From the NCBI RefSeq assembly GCF_019175285.1, contig NC_056527.1, positions 105,204,970-105,268,969 on the forward strand: 64,000 bases of DNA. Reading direction: 5' to 3'. Source of the DNA: Sceloporus undulatus. Taxonomy: Eukaryota > Chordata > Lepidosauria > Squamata > Phrynosomatidae. A model generated the notes under the pieces. It saw only the letters and a list, made by a program, of their open reading frames with translations. It ran no database searches and was not told where the DNA came from. This document shows positions 44,945 through 55,315 of this stretch, one piece after another. The position numbers were made by a program, and so were the translations under genes. Numbering within the stretch: position 1 is the stretch's first letter; each line of letters opens with the position of its first letter.

Positions 44945-45779
44945 GTTGAGAGGTCTCTTGCCTGTATTGCCAGCAGCATCCGTCGGTTATCTCCAGTGTT
45001 CTGCAGGCAAAGATCTCCACAAAGGGACCCAGCTTCTGAAACACAACTAACTGTGTTTAGCCAGCCAGTTCTTCATAGTCATGTACAAAATTTGTGATTT
45101 CGCAGCACTTGCTGTCCAAAATACCTCCGATGTCATCTGACAAACCACATCCCTTTTTGGGTTTCAGTGACAACACACACACAAAAATAAGAAAACGAAC
45201 CTTTCTGAACATTTACATTTGGGGCACTTTGGAACTCAGACCAGCTCCTGAATTACCTGGTGTTTTCTTTTAAAAAGAGGAGGACTTCCAAGCAACAAAT
45301 TTGTTGGTGGGGCATGGGACTAAACACTTACACACATGACTGCTATAAGATAACCTTCAGTGATGGCAATGAATGTGGCAGCTGCATTCTGTTGTCTCAC
45401 TTTTTCAGCTGCTCTTCAAATGCACCAGTTTCTCTTTCCTCTTCCCACTTTGTCCTCAGTTTATTTCAGTTGCTGCAAACCAAGTTGGCTGACGGAAGCT
45501 ATTCTTTTGGGAAGGCGTCAGCAACTTAACAAAGAAAATTGAGGGGCTGATGTAATGTGCTGCGTGTGGTGAAGGATAAATATAGATCCAGTTTCTAGTT
45601 CAGGGGAAGGGAAGTATTTTACCAAAAGAGGAACCATTCATGGGTGTGCCATTTCTTCTAGTTTTAATTCCTTTTGCAGGAAATGAAGCATGAAATGGTG
45701 ATAACTATGACTTTCCTCTACTGTGGATGGGGACAGGGTAGCATCTCAGATATGAACAGATAGTCTCCAGAGGCTCCTT

Positions 45780-46670
45780 TCACACCATTCAATTACAGGA
45801 CTATTATTCCATTTTAACTGCCATGGAAATATTCAATGAAATCCTGTAATTTGCAGTTCAGGGAGGATGTTTGAAGCAGCTGGCACACTAGCTTTGACTG
45901 TACAAATGATCTCCAGGCCCCTGCTGAAACCTGGGCTTCCAGGCCCAGAGCTGAATCCAAGAGTACACCCAGACTGCAAACTTCAAGGGGAGTGTTACCG
46001 CATATAGAACAGGCTGAATCCTTGTTTCCAGATCTGTCTTTTGACTCTATCTTGTCTGAATGAAACTTCAGTTTGTCCACCCTTATCCAGTTGGCAGGCA
46101 CTGATTTAGCTGAGAAAGAGCTTTCTTGGAATTAGGTGGAAGGGAGTAATAAAACTAAACATCAGACTACTGGTGAGACCTAAACCCAAAATTGCAGAGG
46201 TTTATGCATATGTTAAAAAGCAATGAGGACAAGACAGAATCTTGAGGGACTCCCCAGGCCAATGGTCAAAGAGTTGAATAGGAACACCTAAAGTAGTGTA
46301 ATAAAATAATAATAATAAATTATTTATATTTTCCCACCTCTCCCAGATGGATCAAGGCGGGATTAAAACCCGATAAAATATACAAAACACAACAATAAAA
46401 TACAATAACAATTTACAAATAGTTCCTTTAATACAGGTTCTATCAAAACTTCCCCTGTCGATGCCCAGATGGAGAGCCTTGAATAAGGCGACCATGGCAG
46501 TCTCAACTCTGTATCCCACCCTGAAGCCGGTTTGAAATGGATCCAGATAATCGGCTTCTTCCAAGACAGCTTGGAGTTGGAAGGAAAATGCCTTCTCGAT
46601 CACTTTGCCCAAGAATGGTAAAAGGGAGGCCAGTCTGTAGTTATTTCTCACCAGGGAATCCAGGGAGGGT
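45780..46670 (-). mobile_element. Composite L2-like LINE remnant with RT fragments
   Basis: 46435-46651 encodes NYRLASLLPFLGKVIEKAF and DYLDPFQTGFRVGYRVETAM, typical LINE reverse-transcriptase motifs. 45900-45990 reads LGVLLDSALGLEAQV, a later RT segment. 46296-46400 is the 3' tail with (AAT)n. The pieces are out of natural order and gapped, so more than one insertion or rearrangement is involved. Confidence 0.68.
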
Positions 46671-47378
46671 TTTTAAAAAGTGGATGAAGTAAACCGGGTT
46701 ATTTAAGTGGAGCAATAAGCTACTTAGTTAGAGGCAGTGCACAGGTTTCTTGGCTGACTGTCAGCCTTATTGCATGAGAAAAGAAAGTCAAAATCGATCA
46801 CGGGAGCAGTGACATTTTCTGTGCCTCTTCCAACGCTATGATTCTATGCTGTCAAAGCCCTTGTGTTCAATGCTCAAGTGAGACGGTCATAAAAGCATGT
46901 CTGCTCTTGCACTCGAAAAATCCAAATGGCAAAATGCATGCTTTTATGACTGTCTCCTTTGGGAAGGAGAACAGAAATGCTGTGTTATGACATATACAAT
47001 AAGGCTCTAAGTCAAAGGGGAAACAGACTACAGCAAAAAAGTGAGAGCTCTCCTAACAGAAAGCTTCATCGGTTACCAGTTGGGACTGCTTTTGAATCCA
47101 CATAGACACTCTGCAGATATCAGGGAGGGGAGGGAAGATGGATAGGCTAACCAATAGCCATTCAGATTTCATAATGGTATTGTCCAATCATCAGATCTGT
47201 TGCGCATCTTTGCTCAGTATTGGGACTGGAGACCAGGATGATTTTGCCTTCTTTATTAAAGGTGCAGTGTTCCAAAAATCTTACTCTTTTAGTACAAAGG
47301 CCCTGTTTTCTTTTCCCAACCAGAGAGGAATAGGAGTAAGAATGCCTTTTACCAGGGACTATGCAACCATACAGTTCT

Positions 47379-47384
47379 TTTATT
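47379..47384 (-). promoter_or_regulatory. Candidate poly(A) signal of gene D
   Basis: AATAAA on the minus strand about 200 nt after the gene D stop. The region is conserved in the duplicate at 62.4 kb. Confidence 0.45.
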
Positions 47385-47584
47385 TGTTTGATTTTCGGCA
47401 ATGTATCCTGGAATGATTTTCGGCAATGTATCCACCACCACCTCTGGGTCGAAATAAAACGTTGCTGTCCATGCTGGGAATTGGCCTTAAATGTTTCATG
47501 ACAAGAGAAATGTTGTGGTTGTTTGTTTTTGTTTTTTAAATACTCATAATCCATAACAACAGACAGAGCAACCAACAGGAGTAT

Positions 47585-47727
47585 TCAGTCCAGGTTGCTG
47601 AAAAGCTTCTCCCTTCTCCAACTGTATACATGTTCTGACAAAATAACCATCAAGGCAAGTATGACCATGCCTGCTACTCCTAGACGGATCCAAGCTTCAG
47701 TAGGTTTAAAAATTAATTGGTTGTGAG
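47585..47727 (-). pseudogene. Gene D last exon: activating membrane segment and short tail (exon intact)
   Basis: 143 nt, acceptor TTTGCAG, phase 1. Reads HNQLIFKPTEAW then the Arg-bearing helix IRLGVAGMVILALMVIL and the tail SEHVYSWRREKLFSNLD-stop. The Arg near the outer end of the helix and the VAG motif match the adaptor-binding class of LRC receptors. No tyrosine motif of ITIM type. Confidence 0.85.
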
Positions 47728-48633
47728 CTGCAAAGAAAAAGGAAATGATTGTTACAAGCAGTTCTTGCATTATTTTATTCTTGTGCAAATATATTTTGAG
47801 CAGAGCTGAACCTCTTGCTCAAAATTGTGGAGGGAAAAGAAATGCTCCCAAACTGCCTCTACACCACTCATCTTCAGTCACAGCTGCAGGTTCAGCAGCT
47901 CTTTGTAGCTCTCTGTGTAGCAGCCATCTGTTCTGGGTCCTCTTCTTTTTACCTAGAGATGTGGTTGAGTGAGAATAGGAAGCACTGACCTATACTCCAG
48001 CTGAGTTCATAACAGAGAAATATCACAATGTGGAATTGTCTAGAAGGAAATCAAGAGGGAAGACAGTGCTTCACGGAGAAGACCTCGCTATAGAAATTGC
48101 TTGCTCCCTGGTTAAAAATAAAAAGATAGCTGCCAAGTTTTGGGAGAGCATGGCAGTAAGAAAGCTTGGGCAAGTTTGACCTCACACCATCTAAATTTCA
48201 AAATGACGCTCCCTCAACTTGGCTGCCTGCAAATGGGATGGTGAATTTTTTTGAAAAGCCATGGGATAAGCCTGGGTTGCAGATGGGCTTCAGATGGGCC
48301 GCCGACGGGGAATGCAATAAGATCCGTCACTGATGAGTTAAACACACGCCTATCCCCTCAGGGACAGGTGCTTGTGCTAATCTCTTCTGTTATCTTGAAT
48401 GTATATTTACTGTAAGCAAAATGTCCACATGGGTGATGCCTTCTTGGAGCTGTTGCTGATGCTAGAATGTTGGGATTGGGCATTTCAATGTTTTCTGAAA
48501 TCGCTTCTTATGAATATGTCACAAATGCTATGAATTCTCTTTAAAGAAGTAAGAGGCATTTCCTACTGTCTCACAGAATCATAGAACATGGGTGGATGTT
48601 AGGAGGTAAAGTATTTTGAGTTTGGTACCTTAC

Positions 48634-49241
48634 CTCTCAAGAGGAAGGATGTTATCACACATGAGGAATTTCTCTTAATTTTGAATGAAAAGAAAGTGGG
48701 GCCAGAATGCATTTACATGAATTCACTAGTTTAGCGTATTTGAACTGGCTTCCCATTGCCCGATAATAACATGCCATTGCCTGAATTTGCCTGTGGTAGC
48801 CTATCACGCAATAACACAAAACCCCATGATTGCATTCAGACTGACTTCCCATTGCCCAAAATTGTGTGTGTTTGTCTATCACGCAATAATGTTAAACCCC
48901 ATGATTGCGTTCAGATTGCCATTGGATTATACTTCCAATTTTCCTTGTCTGATAACGTCCCAGCTCCACAGGCTTACTAGGCTCTGACCAGACAAATGAA
49001 TTGTTTCCGCAGTGGTATTGGCAAGTGTAGTTCCCTGCATCCTCCATCCTCAGCATGAAGAAAGAAAACTCAGCTGTGTCCCTCTCAGCATGTGTGGTTT
49101 GAAATGCTATCTGCATACTTCCCTTTTGAAGGGCAAATGTCAGACCTTTCTCTTCCCCTTGACACTGGATGATGACATTCAACCCCAAAGCACTCTCTCT
49201 TGCAGGTATTATCTTGATGGAGCGTTTGGGCAATGTGGGAT
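48634..49241 (-). pseudogene. Gene D Ig domain 4, split by a MITE
   Basis: 49241 down to 48961 reads DPTLPKRSIKIIP..YTCQYH..WSEPSKPVEL; then about 317 bp of MITE (48643-48959) intervenes before the exon end CTTGAGAG and donor GTAAGG (48634-48642). Read-through adds about 23 residues (GRYQTRKIGS...) to a stop near 48892, which would give a soluble product without a membrane segment. Confidence 0.8.
48643..48959. mobile_element. MITE inserted in gene D Ig4
   Basis: Ends GGAAGGATGTTATCACAC and inverted GGACGTTATCAGACAAGG. Interior has two copies of CTATCACGCAATAA. Comparing with gene C exon 4 shows it interrupts CTCTCAAGA/CCAGCTC. Confidence 0.75.
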
Positions 49242-49499
49242 CTAAATGTGGAAAGAATGAGTCTGGATATAGGTCTGTATGGAAATGAATAGTCCTCCTT
49301 CTTTTCTCCTCTAGGTAATTTCTTTTTCTTTTTTACAATAGAAAACCCAGTCCTCTATCCCACTATTACACTAAGGTCTTTATCTCACTAGGCAATACAG
49401 CACTATAACAGCTGGTTAACAGCATATTTTGCTGGGACTAGTGCAAAGAACTGAATTCCTTTCTATGGAGATCATATCTGCTGCTGCTGCATCCAGCCA

Positions 49500-49575
49500 C
49501 AGATATGTTGATGGCAGTGGTTTAAACATTGGACTATGACTCTGGAGATCAGTGTTCAATTCTCTGTCTTGATAA
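49500..49575 (+). mobile_element. tRNA-derived SINE fragment
   Basis: GTGGTTTAAACATTGGACTATGACTCTGGAGATC, box A to box B region only. Confidence 0.55.
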
Positions 49576-49781
49576 ATGCACTGCAGTTGCTTGCCATATG
49601 TGCTTTTCTTTGAAAATGTGACACCACAAAGAATGTGACAATGAAACTGCTCTTTGAGTTCATAAGCGTATTGTTGTTTGAACCTTACAGTTGGTGTCAT
49701 GACACTCCCTCCTCCATTGAATGAAGCTTGTCAGTCTAACCCATTTGTGTGATTGGCAAAGACCACAAAGAAGAAGAATAG

Positions 49782-50089
49782 GTTGCTTACCTGTAACAGT
49801 ATTTCTTCAAGTGGTCATCTGCAAATTCACACAAATCTGGCCTGTCCTCCCCTCAGTGTCCTGCTTATTGCTAATTTCTATTGTCATGATTATGTGACGT
49901 AATTTCAGAACTAGAGAAAGAGTGGGAACGCTAGGGGCTGTATAAGGGTGGGTGGAGCTACCACCAAAAAGTAGCCCAGTGATTCCAGATGTTTGTGAGC
50001 TTTACTGTGCAGGGGCAGAATAACCAATTTGTGTGAATTCGCACATGACCACTCAAAGAAATACCATTACAGATAAGCAACCTGTCCAT
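49782..50089. mobile_element. MITE with about 58-bp inverted ends
   Basis: Left AGGTTGCTTACCTGTAACAG and inverted right AGGTTGCTTATCTGTAATGG continue to match through GTGGTCAT..AATTCACACAAAT. The ends contain a splice-donor-like word on the inverse strand. Confidence 0.78.
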
Positions 50090-50231
50090 ATATAGATAGA
50101 TGGATGGATGGAGTTGATTGCCCCATTTCTTTCAGTCTGGCTTCAGGGCCCACTGGAATTGTACTGGGGGACAAAACTCTTGCCTCTTAGGAAGATGGAT
50201 CTGGAACATGGTGGAAAGAAAGATAACTGAC

Positions 50232-50534
50232 CTTGTGTCTGGCTTGCCACAAGCAGCTCCACAGGATCACTTGGCTCAGACCACAGGAAAGGTCTTCTTT
50301 TTTCATAGTATTGACAAGTGTAGTTTCCTGCATATTCCAACCCGACCATGAAGAAAACAAACTCTGTCATGTTTCTGCCTGCTTTTGTCATTTGTGATGC
50401 TATCAAGCCACTGGAATTGTACAGGGAAAAGTTGAGATCCCTTTCTGGTGCCCAGCACTCAATGGTGATATTTGATCCCAAAGATATCTGCTCCTTTGGT
50501 CTCACTTTGATGGCAGGTTTGTGTAGGTTGGGAT
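50232..50534 (-). pseudogene. Gene D Ig domain 3 (exon intact)
   Basis: 303 nt, phase 1-1, open throughout; about eight residues differ from gene A Ig3. [11 protein letters not shown] and the sequons NIT, NSS, NMT, NYT are kept. Splice sites canonical. Confidence 0.85.
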
Positions 50535-51343
50535 CTGGACATAAGGAAAACTCATTAAAAAGAGATTAGATTGCTTCATTCATTATTTAACCTATGATAT
50601 ATATTCTGCGAATTCTTCCCAAATCAGTAAACTTAGTTGTTGCACAGCAAATTCCCTTCTAGTATGCATATATATTCCAGACTAGGTTTATTCTGAGCTA
50701 GCAATATTTAAAATGCAGGACCCCAGGACCAAACCCACAAACCTACCCTACATTTATTTTGACCCCCAAATGGAAGACTGTGCCCCTATAAACTGGATTT
50801 GGCCAGTACACTGTCCAGCAACTTCCTATTCCAATACACAGACACACAATTTTCTATTTTCCAGATTGGGACTGCATTTTAATTTGTTGGATAGTAACAC
50901 TTGCTGTCAGAACTTGGGAATAATTACCTGTAGCTAAATTTAATCAATGATATGCCTCTTTGTCAATATGACATTTCTAAGAGGACTCAAAGCTTTCATC
51001 CACCAGCCAATTTCCAGATATATTCAAGTTAAAAAATTAAAATAAATCCTCAGCCATCAATCAGATTGTGGGGTTTTTAGTCCAATGAATCTGGAATGTG
51101 TAAAATTGGGAAAGCTAATTTACAAAAACAACACCAACAAGGCACCAATAACAAAAACTGAGACAAAGTTAAAGGTGACAAAAATATGCCATTCTTTGTA
51201 AATTCCATTTTTTCTTTTAAAAACTAACAATTTGATTATTTAATTAGTTAATAATTAGTGCTATCAGTTACCTAACCACCTTCTCCATGTTATCAACAAT
51301 GAATGGATGAATGAATCATCTATGTCCTGATACACATGGGCCA

Positions 51344-51711
51344 TTTGTGATGCCTTCATCACATGCTAGGGTTGCCTGGGGGTGGAGCACCTGCACGCCC
51401 CGCAACCCTAGCACATCACGAGGGTGTCACAATGGCAGCACCCTGTATACATGGGTGCCACCATTGTTATGTAAGCGCCACCCAGCATCCACCCGGCGCT
51501 GTGCAGCACTTATGTAACCAGTGCACTTGTGGCTTGTGACGCACTGGTTACGCCCCTCCCGTAGCATAAAAAGAACCCACTTTTCGCAGATTCTTTTTCT
51601 TCTTCAGGGAAGCCACACAGTTTCGGGGCTGCAGTTTCCCTGCAGAGGAAAAACAAATGTTGGCAGGCCACCCTTTTTGGGCAGTGTGTTCCGCACCTAT
51701 ATTACGTAATT
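51344..51711. mobile_element. Hairpin-rich MITE inside the duplicated block
   Basis: Contains perfect stems TGCTAGGGTTGC/GCAACCCTAGCA (51364-51413) and GTAACCAGTGC/GCACTGGTTAC (51514-51551), then an AAGAACCC..ATTCTT stem. Its right end GTGTTCCGCACC matches that of the 55.1 kb copy (CTGTACCGCACC). Left end uncertain. Confidence 0.58.
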
Positions 51712-51841
51712 AATCTAGAAACAGAACATTCCAAGCTGTTCTAAAAGCATGGCCACATCTGATTTAAAGGTGTGGAAAATACAAAAGTATCTTCAGGGTC
51801 ATTTGTGAAAATGTTAAACAGGAGTGAAGGCCAAGCCTTAC

Positions 51842-52145
51842 CTATAATGTTGATCTGTACTTGCTCACTGTAATCTGAGCATAATGTATAGGTGTCTGAT
51901 TGGTAGCAATATTTACATTGGTAGTTTCCTGCATGAAATTGTTGGATGCTGAAAAAAGGAAAAAGTAGCCTTTCCTTGTAGTGCCTTCTGCCCAACTTCC
52001 CAGTTTATCAAAGGATGCTGTCCTTTATGCAGAAAGAACTCTGCTTGTGGGTGTCCTTGATCCTCACAGTGGATGGAGACCTTTTGTCCCACAGTGACTA
52101 CATCACTGGGGATCACTGCAATGGAAGGTTTGGGATAAAGTTGTC
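51842..52145 (-). pseudogene. Gene D Ig domain 2, +1 base
   Basis: 304 nt versus 303 in gene A. Reads [23 protein letters not shown], then an A-run of six instead of five shifts frame; the remainder ([20 protein letters not shown]) is preserved in another frame. Confidence 0.82.
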
Positions 52146-52302
52146 CTGGATAAGAAAGAAAATGCAAGTGAGATCTAGAAGGTGAAAGATTTATAGCAAT
52201 CTGTTACTCTAACATGGAAGAGATTTGCAAGCTCGGGATGAGCATTCAGGGCCAAGTATGGATCAGAGAGGTAATAAAAGCCACATGTTCTTGATCCTAC
52301 CT

Positions 52303-52303
52303 T

Positions 52304-52356
<53 letters not shown>

Positions 52357-52357
52357 T
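52303..52357. repeat. (AAT)n microsatellite at an assembly gap
   Basis: About eighteen AAT units run into the Ns; this is the tail of the LINE to the right. Confidence 0.9.
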
Positions 52358-52367
52358 NNNNNNNNNN
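52358..52367. other. Assembly gap (10 N)
   Basis: Ten Ns; true length unknown. Confidence 0.99.
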
Positions 52368-52985
52368 TATAGCCCGCCCAATCACAAGGAATCCAGGCGG
52401 GTTACAACAGTAAAAATAAAGATAATAAAATAAAATACAATAAATAAATAAAATACAATAAAATTAAAGAGAGCGAAGTGAGTACATTCACAGTTAGGCC
52501 TGATGGAAGTTGGGCCTCTCTTTTTCACTCCCTCCCAGGTCTGATGATGATGTCATGGAGGGAGGGCTCTTCTTCTTGAGGCAAGGATTTTATTTAATTA
52601 ATTTTAATTTAATTCTTCTCATTAAATTTAAGAGAAGAATTGGTGGACAGAGTGACATAAGTCACAGTAAATGGGGAGTAGAACTAGGTAGGGAAGGCCT
52701 GCCGGAAGAGATCCGTTTTAAGAGCCTTCTTAAAGGCTGTAAGAGTAGAAATGTCACGGATCTCCTTCGGCAGGTCATTCCATAGCTTCGGAGCTGCGAT
52801 GGAAAAGGCCCTCTGGGTGACTGAACTTAGCCTAGATTTTATTGGCTGAAGTAGATTCTTCCCCGAGGACCTTAGAGTGCGGGACGGACAGTATGGAAGT
52901 AGGTGATCTCTTAAGTATTCTGGACCCAAGCCATGTAGGGCTTTGAAGGTAATCACCAACACCTTGTACCTTGCCCGGAAACTAA
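52368..52985 (-). mobile_element. L2-like LINE 3' end with ORF2 C-terminus
   Basis: Minus-strand 52962-52684 reads LVITFKALHGLGPEYLRDHL, RAFSIAAPKLWNDLP and LTAFKKALKTDLF, the C-terminal signature of vertebrate L2/CR1-type ORF2. The tail GCCCGCC..(AAT)n follows. 5'-truncated. Confidence 0.8.
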
Positions 52986-53007
52986 CTAACTTTTAATGCA
53001 ATGCATC

Positions 53008-53136
53008 CCAACCTTTGTTCCTCCAAGTGTTTTGGACTTCCATTCCCAGAATTCTTGACCATTGGACAAGCTTGTTTTGGCTCCTGGGAGTTGAAGTCTG
53101 AAACGTTCAGAGGACCAAAGGTTGGGAACCACTGTT
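53008..53136. mobile_element. hAT-like MITE with CCCAACCTTTG ends
   Basis: Left CCCAACCTTTGTTCCTCCA and inverted right CCAAAGGTTGGGAACC; the centre has GAATTCTTGACCATTGG. Confidence 0.68.
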
Positions 53137-53170
53137 TTAATCTTTAACAGTATTTTAACAGAGAAATTTA

Positions 53171-53537
53171 GGCGGGGTACAGACCGCCGCTTTGCAGCGG
53201 TCTGGCGCCGCCGCCAGAAGGTCCGCGGGGGAGCCGGAGCCTTCAAACGGCCCGACTCCCGCGCGGACCGAAAAAAGAAGCTCCAAAATGGAGCTTCTTT
53301 CTGCGTCGCGTTTGCGACGTAGCGAGGCGCCAGGGGCGCGCTCGCTACGTCAGCAGCGGCGCGACGCGTCTGGACGCTGTGCGTCCGATACGTAAAGATG
53401 GCGCCGGCCATGTAGAAAGGCCGGCGCCATCTTGTACGGACGGAGTCCGTACGAGGCCCAGGGGCGTCTAAAAGAGACGCCCCTTTTTTAAAATGGGACG
53501 TCCTCCGGACGTCCCAAAGGGCCGTCTAGAAAGCCCC
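53171..53537. mobile_element. GC-rich hairpin-chain element, TTA-flanked
   Basis: 367 bp, far richer in G+C and CpG than its surroundings, with TTA on both sides (53168-53170, 53538-53540). Ends GCGGGGTACAGACCGCC and inverted GGGGCTTTCTAGACGGCC. Inside are about ten successive stem-loops, including a 15-bp perfect stem AAGATGGCGCCGGCC (53395-53433), AAAGAAGCTCCA (53275-53300), GTACGGAC, AGGGGCGTCT and GGGACGTCC. A 3-bp TTA duplication and GG-type ends suggest PIF/Harbinger, an inference. No coding capacity. Confidence 0.72.
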
Positions 53538-53749
53538 TTAGTGCTAGAGGTGCTACGGAGAGGAGCTGTGAGCAATGATGTGTCCTGTTAGTGGAGTGTG
53601 ATACAGATGCCTTTTTCATCATGCTCCGCTATCAAGAGAGAAATGGGTATGTCATCGCTCACTGTTCCACTCTCCAGGACCTCAGAAATTCCTCTGTTGG
53701 GGAAACTCAATGACTTAAAAAGGAGGATTATTTTGGGGGGGTACCATTG

Positions 53750-53940
53750 AGAGAGCTAGCATAGTAGTAGTTTGAATGCTGGGCTATGACTCTGAAGACC
53801 AGACTTTGAACCCCTACTCAGCCATAGAAACTCTTAGGCAGGGTTTCTAAGGGTAACCTTAGGCAGGTCATACTCTCTCAAGTTCAGGGGAAGGCAAAGG
53901 CAAATCTCCCCTAATCAAATCTTGCCAAGAAAACTCGATG
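53750..53940 (+). mobile_element. tRNA-derived SINE
   Basis: GAGAGCTAGCATAGTAGTAGTTTGAATGC head, box-B-like region, and CAAATCTTGCCAAGAAAAC. Tail lost. Confidence 0.68.
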
Positions 53941-54357
53941 GAGTCTATCACACTAGGTGAAAAGATGGGAGCATAGCGGGATATCTATCATCATCTGTTA
54001 GGCATTAGGTAGAGAAATGTATCAGAAGAACACAAATATTAGCAATTTAGGTAGCTGGCCATCATTATGATAAATTAGAGTATTATTTCCATGTTGATTT
54101 TTATTATAATCAAACTTATAATTCACTGGTGGTGAAGTTGTCTTCCACATGTTGCTGGATTACAGCTCCCATCAATGCTGCACAGATAATGGAAGCTGCA
54201 ATCCAACACCTGGAAGGTCACAACTTTTCTGTCCCTGTTATAATCTATGATGTGATAAGGAAAATTTACCATGGTGTCAGAAGCACCTTAAAGACTTAAC
54301 TAATTTATTAAATAAACATTGTGAAAATGACTTATGAGAAGTGAATCCCACCCTCAC

Positions 54358-54664
54358 CTATTATTTTGAAGGAGACCATGTCACTGTACTCGGAGCAATG
54401 GTGATTGTTGTCTGATGAGCAATAGTTACAAACATAACTCCCCCCCTAATGATTGGGTGGCATTGGGAATTGAAAAGCCGACCAGGCTCTGTTTCTCTGA
54501 CAACTCCCTCAGTAAAAATGGCTTGGAATTCACCACTTTGTACAGTCTGAATATGTTTGCCTCTTGAAGTTCCACAGGCCTTGTACAGTAAATAGTGGCA
54601 GTTCCTCCAAGGACCACTTCTTTAGAGCTCACAAGTATAGTAGGCTTGGGATAATAGTATTGTC
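54358..54664 (-). pseudogene. Gene D Ig domain 1, +1 base
   Basis: 307 nt versus 306 in gene A. Reads [23 protein letters not shown], then a seven-C run (gene A: CCCCTC) shifts frame before the second cysteine region. Splice sites intact. Confidence 0.82.
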
Positions 54665-55080
54665 CTAGAAGAGGGAAAAGAAGGCAAGTGAGACTTGGAA
54701 AACAAACTATCTATTGCAAAGGTGGGCAAAGTGTGGTCTGTAGATCACACGCACCACTCCTGGGGCCATTGCTGGGGCCCCCAGAAGCCTAAATTTTCTC
54801 TCCTAAAATTTCTCTTGCCCCAGGGGCAAAACTCCCCAGGGGCATCTTTGCCACATTGGTTTCCCTTGGGCCATTTTAGGGCCAGGAGAAGCCATTTTTT
54901 AGAAACCTGACGTGAACAGGCCAGGCAGAGGGTGAGTATATGAGGCCATTTGGGACAAAAGGGGAGTTCAACGGGAGTTGGGGGGGTGAAATTCTCCCAT
55001 ATTTTCTGGGAGGCTAACGCCACCCCCTAGCCTCCATTCTTTGCCCAACCACACCATTCTATAACAATCTAACTTGAATG

Positions 55081-55248
55081 TGTTGCACTTGTTACGCCGC
55101 TGCCACGGCTTTAGAAGAACCCGCTTTTTTGCAGGTTCTTTTACCACCACTGGGAAGCCAGGTGGTTTGGCGGCTGTGGCTTCCCTCAGGCGGAAAAACA
55201 GGCGCTGGGAGGCCTCCCTTTTTTGGTGGTCTGTACCGCACCATAGCT
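55081..55248. mobile_element. Hairpin-rich MITE, truncated
   Basis: Starts abruptly where identity with gene A intron stops (after GAATGTG). Stems AGAACCCGC..GCAGGTTCT and GGGAAGCC..GGCTTCCC; right end GGTCTGTACCGCACC matches the inverse of the 53.2-kb element's left end. Confidence 0.58.
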
Positions 55249-55315
55249 TCTTAAAATCACTTTGATCCTTCTATATTTGTGAAAGATGGATATCATCCAT
55301 TTTATCAGATTCTAT

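Larger units (their letters stand above)
43980..48260. repeat. Segmental duplication, copy 1 (partner 58960-62850)
   Basis: Blocks at 43980-44735, 44725-45500, 47140-47575 and 48010-48250 have collinear counterparts at 58960-59600, 60355-61110, 62315-62640 and 62641-62830. Copy 1 includes gene C signal exons and the gene D last exon; copy 2 includes gene D signal exons but lacks the last exon. Confidence 0.82.
50096..55085. repeat. Segmental duplication of the gene A Ig block (partner 7580-10400)
   Basis: The three Ig exons, their splice flanks and intron stretches (for example the block just left of Ig1 and the GGTGGGCAAAG MITE) are collinear with 7580-10400. The copy is longer because of the hairpin, LINE, gap and SINE insertions at 51.3-54.0 kb. 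Confidence 0.87.

Noticed and set aside
47162-47575. 137-codon minus-strand open frame next to the activating exon
   Set aside because: It follows the gene D stop and holds its poly(A) signal, so it is 3' UTR; the homologous stretch at 62.4 kb does not keep the frame.
53192-53395. GC-rich open frames of 60-140 codons on both strands
   Set aside because: Chance frames in hairpin DNA; Arg/Ala-rich composition follows from base composition.
53171-53537. CpG island or promoter; structured ncRNA gene
   Set aside because: TTA flanks, inverted ends and relatives at other places favour a mobile element. No exon or start site is nearby. A transcribed RNA cannot be excluded but has no support.
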